Positions 6,253 to 6,309 of a DNA stretch of 6,309 bases are shown here, in pieces. A program made the translations under genes and the position numbers. Every line of letters begins with the position of its first letter. Position 1 is the stretch's first letter. Under the pieces are notes generated by a model. The model searched no databases, had not been told where the DNA came from, and saw only the letters and a program-made list of their open reading frames with translations. Origin of the DNA: Campylobacterales bacterium (GTDB taxonomy: Bacteria; Campylobacterota; Campylobacteria; Campylobacterales; QNZT01); assembly GCA_015489185.1 (NCBI GenBank), contig WGAE01000156.1:1-6309 (forward strand), in the 5' to 3' direction.

Positions 6253-6271
6253 AATTTGGACAAATTTTTTT
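6253..6271 (+). terminator. Possible weak terminator after ccoS
   Basis: AATTTG and CAAATT form a 6-bp perfect inverted repeat around two bases, and the right arm runs into seven T residues (6265-6271). The layout resembles an intrinsic terminator, but the stem is short and AT-rich and the loop tight (four bases if the innermost pair opens). It may only attenuate transcription, or be chance. It begins 11 bases after the ccoS stop. Confidence 0.3.
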
Positions 6272-6309
6272 AACAGCGCCTTAATTTTGTGACATTGAAA
6301 ATATAAAAT
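6272..6309 (+). other. AT-rich tail, possible promoter of a gene beyond the edge
   Basis: After the T-run the sequence is AT-rich and ends in TATAAAAT (6302-6309), which could contain a -10 element, with TTGTGACATTGAA just before it. No -35 is well placed, and the window ends before any start codon can be seen. TGTGA (6288-6292) resembles one CRP/FNR-family half-site, but I see no matching second half. Confidence 0.2.

Noticed and set aside
5850..6263. 137-codon minus-strand open frame over the ccoI end and ccoS
   Set aside because: It is antisense to ccoS, which has the GQFDD hallmark and a good ribosome binding site.

Overview
The window looks like ordinary core chromosome from a campylobacterotal (epsilonproteobacterial) bacterium. 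Base composition is moderate, near half G+C by eye, which would suit free-living relatives of the Sulfurimonas/Sulfuricurvum/Sulfurovum/Nitratifractor type better than AT-rich Campylobacter or Helicobacter. The grounds are a glutamate racemase very similar to the Helicobacter type, the motif make-up of Rho and DnaX, and the gene neighbourhood. From memory, ccoS-ccoI next to rho-dnaX is the Campylobacter jejuni arrangement, and murI next to rho is the Helicobacter pylori arrangement. I cannot name the genus from sequence alone.

Left block, minus strand, transcribed rho -> murI -> dnaX. rho (1962-3332) encodes the termination factor with a 40-residue polar N-terminal extension. murI (1187-1954) starts 7 bases after the rho stop and encodes glutamate racemase. 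dnaX (1-1120) follows after 66 bases and encodes the DNA polymerase III gamma/tau clamp-loader subunit. It starts with GTG and runs off the left edge, so only its first 373 codons are present.

Middle, 3333-3587 (255 bases, no major gene): a divergent control region. It has a strong sigma-70-type promoter for rho on the minus strand (TTGACA-N18-TACAAT) and a promoter with a perfect TATAAT for the right-hand genes on the plus strand. A 7-bp inverted repeat covers the plus-strand -35 region. A 21-codon basic upstream ORF in the rho leader overlaps the rho start codon.

Right block, plus strand. ccoI (3588-5999) encodes a copper-transporting P1B-1 ATPase of the CcoI/FixI type, with a TTG start. 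ccoS (6012-6242) follows 12 bases later. Both proteins mature cbb3-type cytochrome c oxidase: CcoI supplies copper and CcoS is needed for cofactor insertion into the catalytic subunit. The oxidase structural genes ccoNOPQ are not in the window. The last 67 bases hold a weak AT-rich inverted repeat with a T-run and an AT-rich stretch that could begin the next gene's promoter.

I see no mobile element, CRISPR array, tRNA, rRNA or defence system. The candidates worth a second look are in the rho/ccoI intergenic region. I found no convincing evidence of a new multi-gene system.
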